Below, piece by piece: positions 61,801-64,000 of a stretch of 64,000 bases of DNA. The DNA comes from Ridgeia piscesae. Lineage: Eukaryota; Annelida; Polychaeta; Sabellida; Siboglinidae. The notes beneath the pieces are model-generated. The model saw only the letters and a list, made by a program, of their open reading frames with translations, did not search any database and had not been told where the DNA came from. The position numbers and the translations under genes are program-made. Location: NCBI GenBank assembly GCA_025642075.2, contig JAODUO010001216.1, positions 62,001-126,000 on the forward strand. The letters are read 5' to 3'. Every line of letters starts with the position of its first letter. Within the stretch, counting starts at the first letter, position 1.

Positions 61801-64000
61801 TAATACTAAAAAGTTAATACAATACTACTTTGATAAAATGTGGATATGCTAATAAAACAAATATAATACTTTAAAATACCGACTTAAATTGGCACAAAAC
61901 TACACACTGTATTAAAAATGAATAAATAAGTAAAATAGTATAAATATGTAGTAAATGAAAATAAAATAGTATAAATATATACTAATTAAAATAATAAATT
62001 AATTAAAATAAATGTATGAATAGTTGACTGATTAACTGTGATCACAGAGTGTCAAAATAATAATCTGTAAACAGATGCGTCTTGAGTGCTATTTTGAATT
62101 GATTCACACTCGTACATTGTCGCACTGCAAGGAATAGTTGGTTCCATGCCCTTGGAGCTGCATAAGAGAAGGATCGTTCGCCAATTTGAGTTCGGGAAGT
62201 GGGCTGATTAAGTAGTAACTGGTCAGAAGACCGCAGACTGCGTGTCGGGCAATAGGGAGAGAGAAGTGCTGATAAGTATATAGGTGCAAGACCATGGAGG
62301 CATTTAAAGGTGAGAAGTAGGGTCTTGAATTTGATGCGACACTTAACAGGAAGCCAGTGCAGCTCTAAGAGCATGGGCGTGTCATGGTCTCGTTTCGAAC
62401 GAATTAGTATAACACGAGCACAAGCATTTTGGACGCGTTGTAGTTTTTCAACTACCGCCACTGTCCATTCAGGAGGCTGCTGCAACAGTCAATACGTGAT
62501 ATAACAAGGGCATGCACTAGCTGTTTTGTGTGTCCTTGATCTAGATAGCGACGAATGCGTCCAATGCTGTGGAGATGGTAGTATGCGGTCCTGGAAATGT
62601 TTGTCAAGGGACATATTGCAATCGAATGTCACTCCCAAATTTCTGGCGTGGGTGTTGGGTGTCACGTTGGTGTTACCGATTCTTACACTTTCGGGAAGAT
62701 GGTGTTGGTGCGCTGATTTGGGACGGATGATGAGGATCTCTGTTTTGTCGTCGTTCAGCTTCAGCATGTTGGTTTTCATCCACTAACGGATGCTGATGAC
62801 ACAGCGTTCCATTTTCCTGATGGCAATCTCGGGTGAAGTGTTGTCGCTTAGGCTGAATTCTTGGAAAAGTTGAGTGTCGTCGGCGTATAGATGACCATGC
62901 CATGAAGTTTAAGTATTGACGCAAGAGGGGTCATATATATCGTGAACAACAGTGGTCCGAGGACTGACCCTTGCGGGACACCACATGTCAGCTTGTGTGG
63001 TTTTGACTGCTCACCGGTAAACAACACCGTGTATTGTCTGTGTTGTAAGTAGGCAGCGTACCATGACAAGCAACGATCCTTGACGCCAATGGTGTTTAGA
63101 AGAATAGCGTGATCAATCGTATCAAATGCTGCGCTCAGATCGATTAGCAACAAAATCACACCTTTGCGTTCGTCGATGGACCAGATTAGGCTGTCATGCA
63201 CGTGTAGTAGTGCTGTTTCGGTACTGCAGTTTTGCCGGTATGCTGATTGTAACGGCATGTAGGGATCATTTTCACGCATGTGTGCAATCAACCGGTCTGC
63301 CACAACTCTCTCAAGTAACTTTGACAGAAAGGACATGTTCGATATAAGTCGATAGCTTTTCAACGTTTCACCGTCAAGACATGACTTTTTCAAAATGGGT
63401 GTGATGATAGCAGCTTTCATCTCATCGGGCATTCCGTCTCTCAAACACTTGTTGATAATGTTCGTAATTGGTACTGTCATGACGTCGTGACACTGTTTTA
63501 CGAAATGTGTAGGCATCGGATCAAGTTTGCATGTCTTGGACGGTGACTTACTTAATAGTTGTGTGATTTCCGCTCGTGTGACTGTCGCGAGGCTTGACAG
63601 CTGGCAGTCAGTGTCAGGGCGATTTGTGCACACAGTACACTCGATAGCACAGGAGTGTGGCGTTTGTAGAGTGGTGCGTTGGATCTTTTCATCGAAGTAG
63701 TCTGCGAAGTTGTTAGCGAGTGATTCGGCACATTCATAGTTCGGTAATGTTATTGTTTTGCGCCGATGCAGCAACTTGTTTGCGATGTTGTAGAATCGCG
63801 CATGACTACGGATGTCCGACAACTTTTCTTTGTAGTGGGTCTTCTTTGCTTCAGCGCACATGGTGTTCACTTTGTTTCTTTGACATGTAAACATATCGCG
63901 GTGTACAGTTAGTTGTGTCTTCCTGCACTGATGTTCCAGCCGCTTCCGTTTGGCTTTAGCAGCTTTTATGTCCGCGTTGTACCATGGCACATTGTTCTTT
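61603..64000 (-). mobile_element. L2/CR1-like LINE, minus strand, 5' end beyond the window
   Basis: Read on the minus strand from the right edge: PWYNADIKAAKAKRKRLEHQ linker, then reverse transcriptase with SKTCKLDPMPTHFVKQ, PILKKSCLDGETLKSYR, FLSKLLERVVADRL, QSAYRQNCSTETALL, LLLIDLSAAFDTIDHAILL, CGVPQGSVLGPLLFTIY, and YADDTQLFQEF in a shifted frame. WMKTNMLKLNDDKTEILII, HARNLGVTFD and a C-terminal LQRVQNACARVI...LHWLPV..RI.FK...F..LHG block follow, ending at a stop near 62042. The 3' UTR holds a TA tract (61723-61795) and ends GGCGCTATATAAGAAATAAA plus an (ATT)n tail. Frameshifts lie just before YADD (about 62890) and near 62590, so this copy is inactive but fairly young. RPISN reads RLISN. 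Confidence 0.9.

Overview
The window is nuclear DNA from a metazoan: genes are split by GT-AG introns, intergenic DNA is AT-rich, and microsatellites, tRNA-derived SINEs and non-LTR retrotransposons are abundant. The SF3A2 and tectonic proteins and the L2/CR1-like LINE suit an invertebrate, probably a lophotrochozoan such as a mollusc. That placement is inference, because nothing here is diagnostic of a phylum.

Layout. (1) 6-137, minus: first coding exon of an unidentified gene running off the left edge. (2) 1966-16956, plus: a 14-exon tectonic gene, closest to TCTN1, encoding about 627 residues of a ciliary transition-zone protein; one intron appears to be GC-AG. (3) 18763-22660, minus: a complete 7-exon SF3A2 gene (365 aa, U2 snRNP spliceosome subunit), tail-to-tail with tectonic. 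(4) 27975-52737, plus: a 15-exon gene for a DH-PH Rho guanine nucleotide exchange factor of about 1314 aa. Its 679-residue disordered N-terminus is one exon, and a four-cysteine zinc-ribbon-like motif lies just before the DH domain. I could not assign it to a named subfamily. (5) 52738-64000: no host gene seen. A decayed non-LTR retrotransposon (about 57900-60990, plus) is preceded by a tandem duplication that keeps a hydrophobic frame open. A 387 bp CT tract follows, then a younger L2/CR1-like LINE on the minus strand (61603 to the right edge), broken by frameshifts.

The three identified host genes belong to unrelated processes (cilium gating, splicing, Rho signalling), so I see no functional cluster. 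The most interesting material is repeat biology: a perfect 59 bp inverted repeat, a 40/42 palindrome with a CTCF-like core, a SINE whose tail resembles the 3' tail of the L2-like LINE in the window, a terminal-inverted-repeat element rich in CACGTG, and the duplicated block ahead of the LINE. Exon boundaries were deduced by hand from splice signals, reading phase and protein similarity.
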